Below the pieces are notes generated by a model that had not been told where the DNA came from, searched no databases, and worked only from the letters and a program-made list of their open reading frames with translations. Shown in pieces: positions 7,574 to 16,157 of a DNA stretch of 46,399 nt; the first letter of the stretch is position 1, and the number at the start of each line of letters is the position of its first letter. Position numbers and translations under genes: made by a program. This stretch comes from Bacteroidales bacterium (lineage in GTDB: Bacteria; Bacteroidota; Bacteroidia; Bacteroidales; UBA932), in assembly GCA_028704975.1 (NCBI GenBank), contig JAQWEK010000003.1:1-46399 (forward strand), written 5' to 3'.

Positions 7574-9835
7574 ATGCAATCAATTTATTTAATAGCGCTT
7601 ATAATACTGATAGCGTTTGCGATGCTGGACTTGATGGTTGGGGTTGCAAATGATGCCGTAAACTTTTTGAATTCGGCAATAGGCTCTAAAGCAGCCTCTC
7701 GCAGAGTGATTTATACCGTCGCAACCATAGGAATTTTGATTGGCGTTATGACATCCAGCGGAATGATGGAGGTGGCCCGCAATGGCGTTTTTCATCCGGG
7801 AATGTTTACATTTTTTGATGTGATGATGTTGTTCCTTGCGGTTGTCCTTACAGATGTGATAATGCTGGATATATTTAATTCTCTGGGACTTCCGACATCC
7901 ACAACCGTATCTTTGATTTTTGAGCTGCTTGGCTCATCTGTTTGCATAGCGCTCTTTAAAATCTCTCATGACCCTGCATTGAATGTCACTAATATGGCTC
8001 AATATATAAATGGAGGCAAGGCGCTTGGAATGATATCCGGAATCTTGGTCTCTGTTGTGATTGCTTTTATTACTGGCAGCGTGGTAATGTACATAACCAG
8101 GCTTCTGTTCTCATTCAACTATACAAAGAAAATTAAAACGGCAGGAGCCTTATGGTGCGGCTTTGCATTAACGGCAATTACGTACTTTGCGCTGTTCAAG
8201 GGTCTTAAGGGGACTCCTGTTATTCCCGACGGTACATTCAATTTTGTGGAAGCCCATTTGTGGACCTGTCTTGGAATCTTGTTCCTCTTCTGGACAATAT
8301 TGATGTATATTCTTGCCTCTCTCAAGGTTAAAATTTTGAACATTGCTGTTCTTGCAGGAACTTTTGCCCTTGCCCTTGCATTTGCCGGAAATGACCTTGT
8401 AAATTTCATCGGTGTGAGTGTTGCCGGATATGATTCTTATTCAACTGCTTCTGCCGCAGTAAGCGCAGGCATGCCCGCTGCGTCGGTTGGCTCAAATCTG
8501 CTTATGAGTTCACTTGCGGCTCCTGTTAAGGCAAATCCGCTTATGCTGCTTGCGGCAGGGATAATAATGGCCGTAACTATTTGGACATCAAAGAAGGCAA
8601 GGCATGTTACGGATACCGAGGTTAATCTTGCAAGGCAGGATGAAGGTATTGAGAAGTTTGGTTCTACCTCTGTATCAAGAGCTATCGTGAGGCTTTCAAT
8701 GGACATTAACAGTGCGGTAAAGTTTGCGCTGCCCTCCGGTTTACTTAGGGCTATTAACAAGAGATTTCAGCATCCTTCAGATTATCAGATTAATTCATTC
8801 TCTGCGGAGAGCGCAGATTCTCAGCATGCCTCATTTGATATTTTGCGCGCATCCGTAAATCTTACAATGTCTGCACTGCTTATAGTCTCAGCAACTTCCT
8901 TAAAACTCCCGTTATCAACAACTTATGTAACATTCATGGTTGCAATGGGTTCTTCCCTTGCTGACCGTGCGTGGGGTAGAGAAAGTGCGGTATATAGAAT
9001 TACCGGAGTGCTGACGGTGATTTCCGGCTGGTTCCTTACGGCTCTAATTGCCTTTGTTGTAGCGTTTTGCATTGCAGAAATTTTGATGCTTGGCAAGCTT
9101 GTAGCTGTGATATTGCTTACTCTTTTTGCCTGCTGGCTGCTGTACAGAAGTCATTACAAGAAGAGCAAGAAAGAGAACATTGCCCTTGCGGACGCAGCCA
9201 GAGATGAGAAACTTTCAGTTGTGGAAAAGTGTTCAAAGGGAATATCGGATTCTATATCTCAAATAGAATTTGTTTATACTCAGGCTCTTGACGGAGCATT
9301 TAAGGAGGACAGAAGACTGCTTAAAGAGATGCTTCAAAAATCCGCAAGCCTGTATCACTCTGCCAGTGACCTGAAAAACAATGTAGTAGACACTCTGATT
9401 ATTTTTAACAAGAACAATGTTGAGACAGGGCATTACTATGTGCAAGTTGTAGATTACATGGATGAGGTGACAAAGTCCATCTATCAAATTACAAAGGCTG
9501 CCTATGACCATATTAACAACAATCATGAAGGACTCTCCGCGGAGCAAGTTGCAGACTTGCAGGATATGAACGATAAGTTGTCCATTGTATTTAGAAAGGT
9601 CAGCAATATGCTCTCTGCAAATAACTTTGATCAAATAGATGAGGTCATATCTCTTGGAGATAACATATTTGAAACACAGGCTGAAGCTATAAAGCATCAG
9701 ATTCAGAGAAATAAGGAAAATCAAAATACAGTACGCAGCAGCGCCTTATACTTCAGTATAATTGCTGAGGTTAAAATGATAGTGCTTCAGCTCAGAAATC
9801 TTCTTAAAGCACAGAAGTATTTTTTATCAAAATGA
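7574..9835 (+). CDS. PiT-family inorganic phosphate transporter with C-terminal PhoU-like helical domain
   Basis: GVANDAVNFLNSAIGSKAASRR and FAGNDLVNFIGVSVAGYDSY duplicated PiT signatures; about 220-aa cytoplasmic helical C-terminus; good RBS (gaggag). Confidence 0.93.
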   Translation: MQSIYLIALIILIAFAMLDLMVGVANDAVNFLNSAIGSKAASRRVIYTVATIGILIGVMTSSGMMEVARNGVFHPGMFTFFDVMMLFLAVVLTDVIMLDIFNSLGLPTSTTVSLIFELLGSSVCIALFKISHDPALNVTNMAQYINGGKALGMISGILVSVVIAFITGSVVMYITRLLFSFNYTKKIKTAGALWCGFALTAITYFALFKGLKGTPVIPDGTFNFVEAHLWTCLGILFLFWTILMYILASLKVKILNIAVLAGTFALALAFAGNDLVNFIGVSVAGYDSYSTASAAVSAGMPAASVGSNLLMSSLAAPVKANPLMLLAAGIIMAVTIWTSKKARHVTDTEVNLARQDEGIEKFGSTSVSRAIVRLSMDINSAVKFALPSGLLRAINKRFQHPSDYQINSFSAESADSQHASFDILRASVNLTMSALLIVSATSLKLPLSTTYVTFMVAMGSSLADRAWGRESAVYRITGVLTVISGWFLTALIAFVVAFCIAEILMLGKLVAVILLTLFACWLLYRSHYKKSKKENIALADAARDEKLSVVEKCSKGISDSISQIEFVYTQALDGAFKEDRRLLKEMLQKSASLYHSASDLKNNVVDTLIIFNKNNVETGHYYVQVVDYMDEVTKSIYQITKAAYDHINNNHEGLSAEQVADLQDMNDKLSIVFRKVSNMLSANNFDQIDEVISLGDNIFETQAEAIKHQIQRNKENQNTVRSSALYFSIIAEVKMIVLQLRNLLKAQKYFLSK

Positions 9836-9890
9836 TACGTTTTTGCTAAAGTGCAATATTTTGGCGCTTAAAATGATGAAAAATTTGTTT

Positions 9891-9907
9891 TTTAGAATTA
9901 TTCTAAA
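9891..9907. promoter_or_regulatory. PerR/Fur-box-like operator: perfect 8-1-8 palindrome
   Basis: TTTAGAAT-T-ATTCTAAA; matches the TTATAATnATTATAA-type 7-1-7 PerR box architecture. Confidence 0.75.
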
Positions 9908-9991
9908 TAAATTCGCGATGCTTTCCCGCTAAGAGCCGGCTAAGATGTGATTTTATTGTTTAATTTTACGAGCAATTTTTTAAAAACTTTT

Positions 9992-10420
9992 ATGCAGACC
10001 ACAAAAGAAATAATTCAGGAGAACGGACTTAAGGCTACCCCGCAGAGGATAGCCGTTTACGATACCATGAAAAAGTTAGGGCATGCAAGCGCAGACATGG
10101 TAGGGGAGGTTCTAAAAGAAACGTATCCGACTCTTACAAAAGCCACTGTTTACAACGTCCTGGAATCATTTGATGAGGCGGGGTTACTTGTGAGGCGTTA
10201 CAGTTCAAACAACAAGATGTATTTTGATGTGAACACTTATGATCACGTTCATCTTTATGATACCGCTAAGAGTAGATACAAAGATTATGATGATCCGGGA
10301 CTTGTTGCTCTTGTAAATAAGTACCTCGCCAACAGAAAAATCCCCGGATTTAGCATCAAAAAGATTGATATACAGATTGTCGGAATAGCAGATGCTGAAG
10401 CAAAAAAACAGATGAATTAA
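9992..10420 (+). CDS. Fur/PerR-family transcriptional regulator
   Basis: GLKATPQRIAVYDTMKKLGHASADMV...LTKATVYNVLESFDEAGLLVRR; start set at ATG 9992. Confidence 0.9.
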   Translation: MQTTKEIIQENGLKATPQRIAVYDTMKKLGHASADMVGEVLKETYPTLTKATVYNVLESFDEAGLLVRRYSSNNKMYFDVNTYDHVHLYDTAKSRYKDYDDPGLVALVNKYLANRKIPGFSIKKIDIQIVGIADAEAKKQMN

Positions 10421-10508
10421 TTTGACGGACCGGGAGAACTCCCTGTTTTTCTGATTAAAAATCTGTCGAGATATAGAACATTGTATTTTTAAATAAGGAT
10501 TTAAGATT

Positions 10509-11087
10509 ATGGGAAAAAATTTGAAAGGATCAAAGACTGAAAAGAATCTTTTGATTTCATTTGCCGGTGAGTCTCAGGCGAGAAACAGGTACACTTTTTT
10601 TGCAAGTATTGCAAAGAAAGAGGGTTTTGAACAAATCTCTGCAATCTTTACGGAGACTGCGGATCAGGAGAAAGAACATGCCAAGAAATTTTTCAAATAT
10701 TTGGAGGGCGGAGAGGTTGAGATTACCGCCTCTTATCCTGCCGGTATTATTGGAACAACTGCTCAGAATCTTGAGGCTGCGGCTGCAGGTGAGCACGACG
10801 AGTGGAGTCATATTTATCCTTTGTTTGCAAAGATTGCAGCGGAGGAGGGGTTTTATGAGATTGCCAATACTTTTGAGAAAGTTGCCCTTGTAGAGGAGCA
10901 GCATGAGAAGAGATACCTTACTCTTTTGGGCAGAGTTAAGGCAGGGAAAGTATTTGAGAGAGATGAAGTTGTAGAGTGGCAGTGCAGAAATTGCGGATTT
11001 GTTTTCACAGGCAAGGAAGCGCCTGAGGAATGCCCTGCATGTAATCATCCTCAGGCTTACTTTGAGGTTAAGAAGAATAATTATTAG
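10509..11087 (+). CDS. rbr: Rubrerythrin
   Basis: FAGESQARNRYTFFA, EEQHEKRY di-iron motifs, C-terminal CRNCGF...CPACNHPQAYFE rubredoxin-like site. Confidence 0.97.
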   Translation: MGKNLKGSKTEKNLLISFAGESQARNRYTFFASIAKKEGFEQISAIFTETADQEKEHAKKFFKYLEGGEVEITASYPAGIIGTTAQNLEAAAAGEHDEWSHIYPLFAKIAAEEGFYEIANTFEKVALVEEQHEKRYLTLLGRVKAGKVFERDEVVEWQCRNCGFVFTGKEAPEECPACNHPQAYFEVKKNNY

Positions 11088-11142
11088 AATCTTAATCCCG
11101 ATAGTTTTTTTGTTGATCTGACGGTTTATTGTTTAATAAAAA

Positions 11143-11174
11143 AGAGCCGCAGAAAATTCTGCGGCTCTTTTTTT
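11143..11174 (+). terminator. Rho-independent terminator after rubrerythrin
   Basis: agagccgcagaa-aa-ttctgcggctct-ttttttt. Confidence 0.93.
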
Positions 11175-11209
11175 CTCGTTTATTCAACGGAACCCTACAT
11201 ATAATTATT

Positions 11210-11965
11210 TTATTTAGCCAGGCTCCATGAAACATTTGCAAAAGCTCCGCCCTTCACAACAGAACTTGTTGTCGGCTGAATTGTCCAGTACTCATATTCT
11301 TCTGAATCAAGCGGAGTATATCTCAAATAAATCCCGCTCTTGCCTTGATTATCCGGCTCATACTCTGAAAGTTTAAAGCAAACGTACCCTGTTGCAAGAG
11401 TGCCTGTCTGTCTGCCGTCTTTGCGGGCATTGTGGCGCAATTCAAGACTTACATAATCCGTTTTTTGCTCTGCGTCAGTCGGATTGTATTTATTATCTTC
11501 CAGACTAATAAGGTGTTGTGCGGTTCCACTGTAATACATCTGAACTTGCATATTCAGATAACCACCTGCAATCCACGCATTTACAATCTTGATTCCATCT
11601 GTGCCCAGCGTATCCTGCGCAGCAGTTGAGACAACTGTGACATCCTTTGTTAGCACATCTTCAATTGCAGTAACCTCCGCATTATAATCATAACCCGATA
11701 CCGCCGTAGATAGAGTGTTGAAATAAACAATTGCTCTTTGTCCCGTAACTGCAGTATATTTAGACAGAACAGAAGAGCTTGGGTTAAAGTAAATCTTCTT
11801 GTTATCATCTGTAAGACCCCAGACAGATTTGTCTGTGTTTACTCTAATTGTAACCAGCGCAAGGTTGCTTCCGCCGTCGTTGTTGTTGTCATTCCATGAG
11901 CACCCTGTAAAAATGATGCTTGCTACAAGCATGACGGCAAGAGATAAAATTTTAGTAATCTTCAT
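11210..11965 (-). CDS. NigD-like lipoprotein
   Basis: Signal peptide with lipobox (IIFTGCS), Bacteroidetes NigD-like architecture (ITGQRAIVYFN-type barrel segment, C-terminal beta domain). Confidence 0.75.
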   Translation of the reverse strand: MKITKILSLAVMLVASIIFTGCSWNDNNNDGGSNLALVTIRVNTDKSVWGLTDDNKKIYFNPSSSVLSKYTAVTGQRAIVYFNTLSTAVSGYDYNAEVTAIEDVLTKDVTVVSTAAQDTLGTDGIKIVNAWIAGGYLNMQVQMYYSGTAQHLISLEDNKYNPTDAEQKTDYVSLELRHNARKDGRQTGTLATGYVCFKLSEYEPDNQGKSGIYLRYTPLDSEEYEYWTIQPTTSSVVKGGAFANVSWSLAK

Positions 11966-12138
11966 AATATAAATATTTTTAATTTTTTATTCACGATGGT
12001 TTCTCTTTTAAAGTCATGAGTCTTATCTTTGAAACCAAATTTAAAACGCAGCAAAGTTATAAATACTGCATCAAAAATATTTTAATTTTTTTTTGCAGTA
12101 TTTTTTTCACATCGGCGTTTATAGTTCTGAAAGGAGTT

Positions 12139-12699
12139 ATGCAGGAGTTAGAAATTTCCCGGCTTTGCAGGAAAAATGATATTACGGCAAGGAGAGAGCT
12201 TTATAAGCTGTACTCAGGATACCTATTAGGTGTCTGTATGCGATACTTGTCTGATAGAGACATGGCTGAGGATGTGATGCATGACGGTTTTATTAAAATA
12301 TTCAGTTCTTTTGATAAGTTTGAGTGGAGAGGGGACGGCTCTCTAAAGGCATGGTTGACCAGAGTAATGGCAAATCAGGCGCTTGAGTGGCTGAGGAGAA
12401 ATAAAAAGCTTAGCGCCAATGAGGGAGAGGATGTTCTGAATAGAGTGGAAGAACCGGCTGTCGCGGATGTAGAAAAAATTCCCGAATCTGTAATTATGAG
12501 GTTTATAGAGGAATTGCCGGATGGATACAGAGCGGTGTTCAATATGTTTGTGATAGAGGAAAAATCTCATAAGGAAATTGCGGAGGCGCTGGGCATAAAA
12601 GAGAAATCTTCATCATCTCAGCTTCTTAGGGCAAAAAGAATTCTTGCGGATAAAATAGATGACTATTGTAAGAAGAACGGAATTGAAAGGACAATTTAG
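12139..12699 (+). CDS. ECF-type RNA polymerase sigma factor
   Basis: Region 2 (YLSDRDMAEDVMHDGFIKIFSSFDKFEWRGDGSLKAWLTRVMANQALEWLRRNKK) and region 4 (LPDGYRAVFNMFVIEEKSHKEIAEALGIKEKSSSSQLLRAKRIL); ATG 12139 preceded by aaggag. Confidence 0.93.
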   Translation: MQELEISRLCRKNDITARRELYKLYSGYLLGVCMRYLSDRDMAEDVMHDGFIKIFSSFDKFEWRGDGSLKAWLTRVMANQALEWLRRNKKLSANEGEDVLNRVEEPAVADVEKIPESVIMRFIEELPDGYRAVFNMFVIEEKSHKEIAEALGIKEKSSSSQLLRAKRILADKIDDYCKKNGIERTI

Positions 12700-12702
12700 A
12701 TT

Positions 12703-14133
12703 TTGGTTGTGTTAAAAGATAACGGACATATTAATAATGAAGGGTGGCTTAAGGCTGTGAAGAAATCTGCGGAGGCTTATAATGAGCCTATTGCAGAGGA
12801 TAAGCTGCGCAGTGGATGGGAGCGTTTGGAGAGTGAGATGCTTAAAACAGAGGGAGCGGCGGGTGCTGATGTTACCGGAGCGGACAATTTAAAATCTGCA
12901 GTGCGCAGGAAATTTTCCGGCAGACAAATCATTGCGTGGAGTTCTCTTGCAGTTGCCGCCGCAGTGCTAATAGTGCTTCTTTTTGTTCCTCTTCATAAGA
13001 TTGAAAATAAGAGTAATTTAAATTCCATTGCCCAAAACAATACGGGACAAAACGTTGCAAAGCAAAATAATGCTGTGCAAGACGCAATAAAATCAGATAA
13101 TTCGGTTGCGGTAAATAGAACTGTTACGCAAAATAATACTGCATTACAAACGGCTGTTGCTCAGGAGACTGTAAAGAGTGTATCCAAGAGTGCGGTTGCC
13201 GTAAACCGTACATTTGGCGGTTATTCCGGGGACAGCCGTTATGCAGTTTCTTATGGATTCCAAGTGCGTGTAGGCATTCAACCTCCAAGCAGATTTTTAA
13301 AAGATTCTCCAAGGACAATCAACACGGAGGAGAATAAAACAGAGGTAAAAAATGCCGATGTGAGGAAACCGGGTCGGTCAAGGAATACATTTGAAATAGG
13401 AGAACCAATAAGAGTCTCAAGCAGAGGTAAATGGACTGCAGGCCTTATGGTGAGAAATGCAAACGAAAGGAAAAATAATAATGGTTCGCAGCCATATTAT
13501 GATTGTGCTCCCGTTGACAATAGCACCATGCTCATTCTTGCCCAGTCTTTTATGGTTTCAAAATCTCCGGCAGATTATTCTCATAAGCAGCCTATATCAA
13601 TTGGAGTTACCGTTGAGAGGAAAATGGGGACCGGAGGAAAGTTCTCCGTCGAGAGCGGAATTGTTTACTCGCTTCTAAATTCTGATGTTACGTCCGGAAA
13701 TTATGAATTAAAGCAACATATTCATTATCTGGGTATTCCGGTTGCGGTAAAATGGAATTTTGTAAATGCGGGAAGTTTTACCGTTTATGCAGAAGGCGGC
13801 GGTATGATAGAGAAAAGTATTGCCGGCAGGATGGAAAACAGGGATAATAAAAAACTTAGCACGAGTCATTTCAATGTAAAAGGATTTCAGTTCTCTCTTG
13901 CCGCCGACGCCGGTGTTGAGTATAAGATTTATAAGAATGTAGGAATCTATGTTCAACCGGGTGTCTCATACTACTTTAAGCCTGCAAAATTGGGGACATT
14001 TTATATAAATGAGAGCAGTAGCGGCTCCGTTGGAAACACATCCGGATACGGTCGCGAATTTGAACTGGAGAATATTCATACAAACAATCGCATGGGACTT
14101 TCTCTTCAGGCGGGCATAAGATTGAGCTACTAA
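12703..14133 (+). CDS. Predicted anti-sigma-like N-terminus + single TM + N/Q-rich linker + outer-membrane beta-barrel-like C-terminus
   Basis: TM IIAWSSLAVAAAVLIVLLFVPL; linker NSIAQNNTGQNVAKQNNAVQ; C-terminal alternating strands (VGVTVERKMGTGGKFSVESGIVYSLL ... MGLSLQAGIRLSY); begins 3 nt after the sigma-factor stop codon. Confidence 0.75.
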   Translation: MVVLKDNGHINNEGWLKAVKKSAEAYNEPIAEDKLRSGWERLESEMLKTEGAAGADVTGADNLKSAVRRKFSGRQIIAWSSLAVAAAVLIVLLFVPLHKIENKSNLNSIAQNNTGQNVAKQNNAVQDAIKSDNSVAVNRTVTQNNTALQTAVAQETVKSVSKSAVAVNRTFGGYSGDSRYAVSYGFQVRVGIQPPSRFLKDSPRTINTEENKTEVKNADVRKPGRSRNTFEIGEPIRVSSRGKWTAGLMVRNANERKNNNGSQPYYDCAPVDNSTMLILAQSFMVSKSPADYSHKQPISIGVTVERKMGTGGKFSVESGIVYSLLNSDVTSGNYELKQHIHYLGIPVAVKWNFVNAGSFTVYAEGGGMIEKSIAGRMENRDNKKLSTSHFNVKGFQFSLAADAGVEYKIYKNVGIYVQPGVSYYFKPAKLGTFYINESSSGSVGNTSGYGREFELENIHTNNRMGLSLQAGIRLSY

Positions 14134-14142
14134 ATTTCTGAT

Positions 14143-14150
14143 TATATTTG
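14143..14150 (+). promoter_or_regulatory. Bacteroidota -7 box TATATTTG 5 nt from start codon
   Basis: atTATATTTGcggccATG. Confidence 0.6.
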
Positions 14151-14155
14151 CGGCC

Positions 14156-15103
14156 ATGACGGAAAAACCTTCAATTGGTCGTAGGCTTTGGGTGTGTGTT
14201 AAGGATGTTATTCCAAGCGCAAAAAAAACCGCAATATGGATTGTGGAAATTACTGCAACCATATCTGCGGTAATTTTTATTCTGCGCGCCGTTAATGTTA
14301 TTCCATTGATATCTAATGCGGTAAGTCCTGTGATGAAATTTGTGGGACTTCCGGGAGAGGCTTCCCTTGCTTATGTAAGCGGCTATTTTGTAAACGTTTA
14401 TTCTGCCATTGCCGCAGCAGTAACATTGGGACTGACACGTAGAAGCATGACAATTCTTGCCGTTATGGCGATGTGTTCCCACAGCATGATTGTGGAGACG
14501 GCGGTGCAGAAAAAGACAGGTTCTTCCGCAATAAGAATGGTAATTGTCAGAACATTAAGCGGAATAGTTCTGGCTTCTTTACTTAATCTAATATTGCCGG
14601 AAGAGGCCGCGGCAGCTACGGGTTCGGCCGCTGTTGCAAACCCTCCGTTTTGGATAATGTTCAAGGAATGGATAATATCTCTTTTAAAACTTTGTATTAA
14701 AATTATTATTTTGATATTTCTGTTATCCGTTCTGCAAAAGATACTTAAGGAGTTTGGTGTTATAAATGTAATCTCAAAATTTCTCAACTGGCCGCTTAAA
14801 TTTTTCGGACTCTCTCCAAATACATCTTTTCTTTGGATTGTCTCTAATACGCTGGGGCTTGCCTATGGTGCTGCCGTAATGTTTCAGGAGAAGGAAAGCG
14901 GGCATGTATCCCAAAGAGAAATACAATTGCTGAATTCCCATATTGCCATATCTCACAGCAACTTGGAGGATCTTATACTCTTTACGTCTGTTGGAGGAAT
15001 TTGGTGGATAATACTGCTTACGCGCTGGGCGGGTTCTTTTTTGCTGGTATGGGAGGAGCGACTGGAATTTTATTTAAGGGATCGCCGGAGAGCGGCCGCT
15101 TGA
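14156..15103 (+). CDS. Nucleoside-recognition (GATE)-domain / spore maturation-like membrane protein
   Basis: Two related membrane halves (VNVIPLISNAVSPVMKFVGLPGEASLAYVSGYFVNVYSAIAAA and INVISKFLNWPLKFFGLSPNTSFLWIVSNTLGLAYGAAVM). Confidence 0.75.
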   Translation: MTEKPSIGRRLWVCVKDVIPSAKKTAIWIVEITATISAVIFILRAVNVIPLISNAVSPVMKFVGLPGEASLAYVSGYFVNVYSAIAAAVTLGLTRRSMTILAVMAMCSHSMIVETAVQKKTGSSAIRMVIVRTLSGIVLASLLNLILPEEAAAATGSAAVANPPFWIMFKEWIISLLKLCIKIIILIFLLSVLQKILKEFGVINVISKFLNWPLKFFGLSPNTSFLWIVSNTLGLAYGAAVMFQEKESGHVSQREIQLLNSHIAISHSNLEDLILFTSVGGIWWIILLTRWAGSFLLVWEERLEFYLRDRRRAAA

Positions 15104-15181
15104 TTTTCTCTATGATTTTATTAAATTTGCAGCCCGTTGCCGGAGGATAAAGTTGTCCTTTGCGCAGGGGATAGAAATTGT

Positions 15182-16108
15182 ATGGATATAGTTAAATGTT
15201 TAATAGCGGGTAGCGGCCCGGCAGGGTATACGGCGGCAATTTATGCGGCGCGTGCCAATCTTAATCCGGTGATATACAGCGGTATGGAGCTTGGGGGGCA
15301 ACTGACTACAACAACTACGGTAGATAATTTTCCCGGATTTCCGGATGGAATAGATGGCGGAGAGCTTGTTGCAAGAATGAAACGGCAGGCGGAACGCTTT
15401 GGCGTTGAGGTCCGCAGCGGTGTCATAACTAAAACAGACTTTTCAAAGAGACCCTTTAAATTAACAATAGATTCTAAGGATGAGGTGCTTGCAGACACTG
15501 TCATCATAGCGACAGGCGCCTCTGCAAAATATCTTAACATCCCCGGAGAGCAAAAATTCCGCGGTGGCGGGGTGAGCGCATGTGCAACTTGTGACGGCTT
15601 TTTCTACAAAAACAAAGAGGTAGCAGTAGTAGGAGGCGGAGATACGGCATGTGAGGAGGCGGTCTATCTGTCGGGAATATGCAAGAAAGTTTCTATGATT
15701 GTACGAAGGGATGTGTTTAGGGCGTCCAAGGCAATGCAGGATAGAGTTGCATCAAAGAGCAATATTGAGGTTTTGTGGCAGTGCGAGCCTTTGGAAGTTG
15801 TTGGAGATGAGAGCGGTGTAACAGGAATAAAAATTAAAGATGTAAAAGCCGGTGCGGAGAGAATAGTTCCGGTTTGGGGGGTATTTTTGGCTGTAGGGCA
15901 TCATCCTAATTCTGAGGTGTTTAAACCTTGGATTAATATGGATGCCGAGGGGTATGTAATCACAGAGCCGGGGAGTTCAAAGACAAACGTTCCCGGAGTT
16001 TTTGCGGCGGGAGATGTTGCAGATTTGCATTATAAGCAGGCTATTACAGCGGCTGCGGCAGGGTGCAAGGCTGCGATTGAGGTTGACAAATTCCTGCAGG
16101 AAGTATAA
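15182..16108 (+). CDS. trxB: Thioredoxin-disulfide reductase
   Basis: GSGPAGYTAAIYAARANL, ACATCDGFFYKNKEVAVVGGGDTACEEA, FAAGDVADLHYKQAITAAAAGCKAA. Confidence 0.97.
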   Translation: MDIVKCLIAGSGPAGYTAAIYAARANLNPVIYSGMELGGQLTTTTTVDNFPGFPDGIDGGELVARMKRQAERFGVEVRSGVITKTDFSKRPFKLTIDSKDEVLADTVIIATGASAKYLNIPGEQKFRGGGVSACATCDGFFYKNKEVAVVGGGDTACEEAVYLSGICKKVSMIVRRDVFRASKAMQDRVASKSNIEVLWQCEPLEVVGDESGVTGIKIKDVKAGAERIVPVWGVFLAVGHHPNSEVFKPWINMDAEGYVITEPGSSKTNVPGVFAAGDVADLHYKQAITAAAAGCKAAIEVDKFLQEV

Positions 16109-16127
16109 TTTGGCTTTATATTTGCCT

Positions 16128-16157
16128 ATGTCTTGGCATTCAAAATGGGAAACATGA
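16128..16157 (+). other. Candidate leader ORF MSWHSKWET* overlapping the bamD start (ATGA)
   Basis: TATATTTG box at 16117-16124, ATG at 16128, TGA at 16155-16157 overlapping ATG at 16154. Confidence 0.35.

Noticed and set aside
9233-9724. 163-aa minus-strand ORF antisense to the PiT C-terminal domain
   Set aside because: Fully inside a confidently identified gene; composition is that of a shadow ORF.
10557-11048. 163-aa minus-strand ORF inside rubrerythrin
   Set aside because: Antisense to an unambiguous rubrerythrin gene; no domain evidence.
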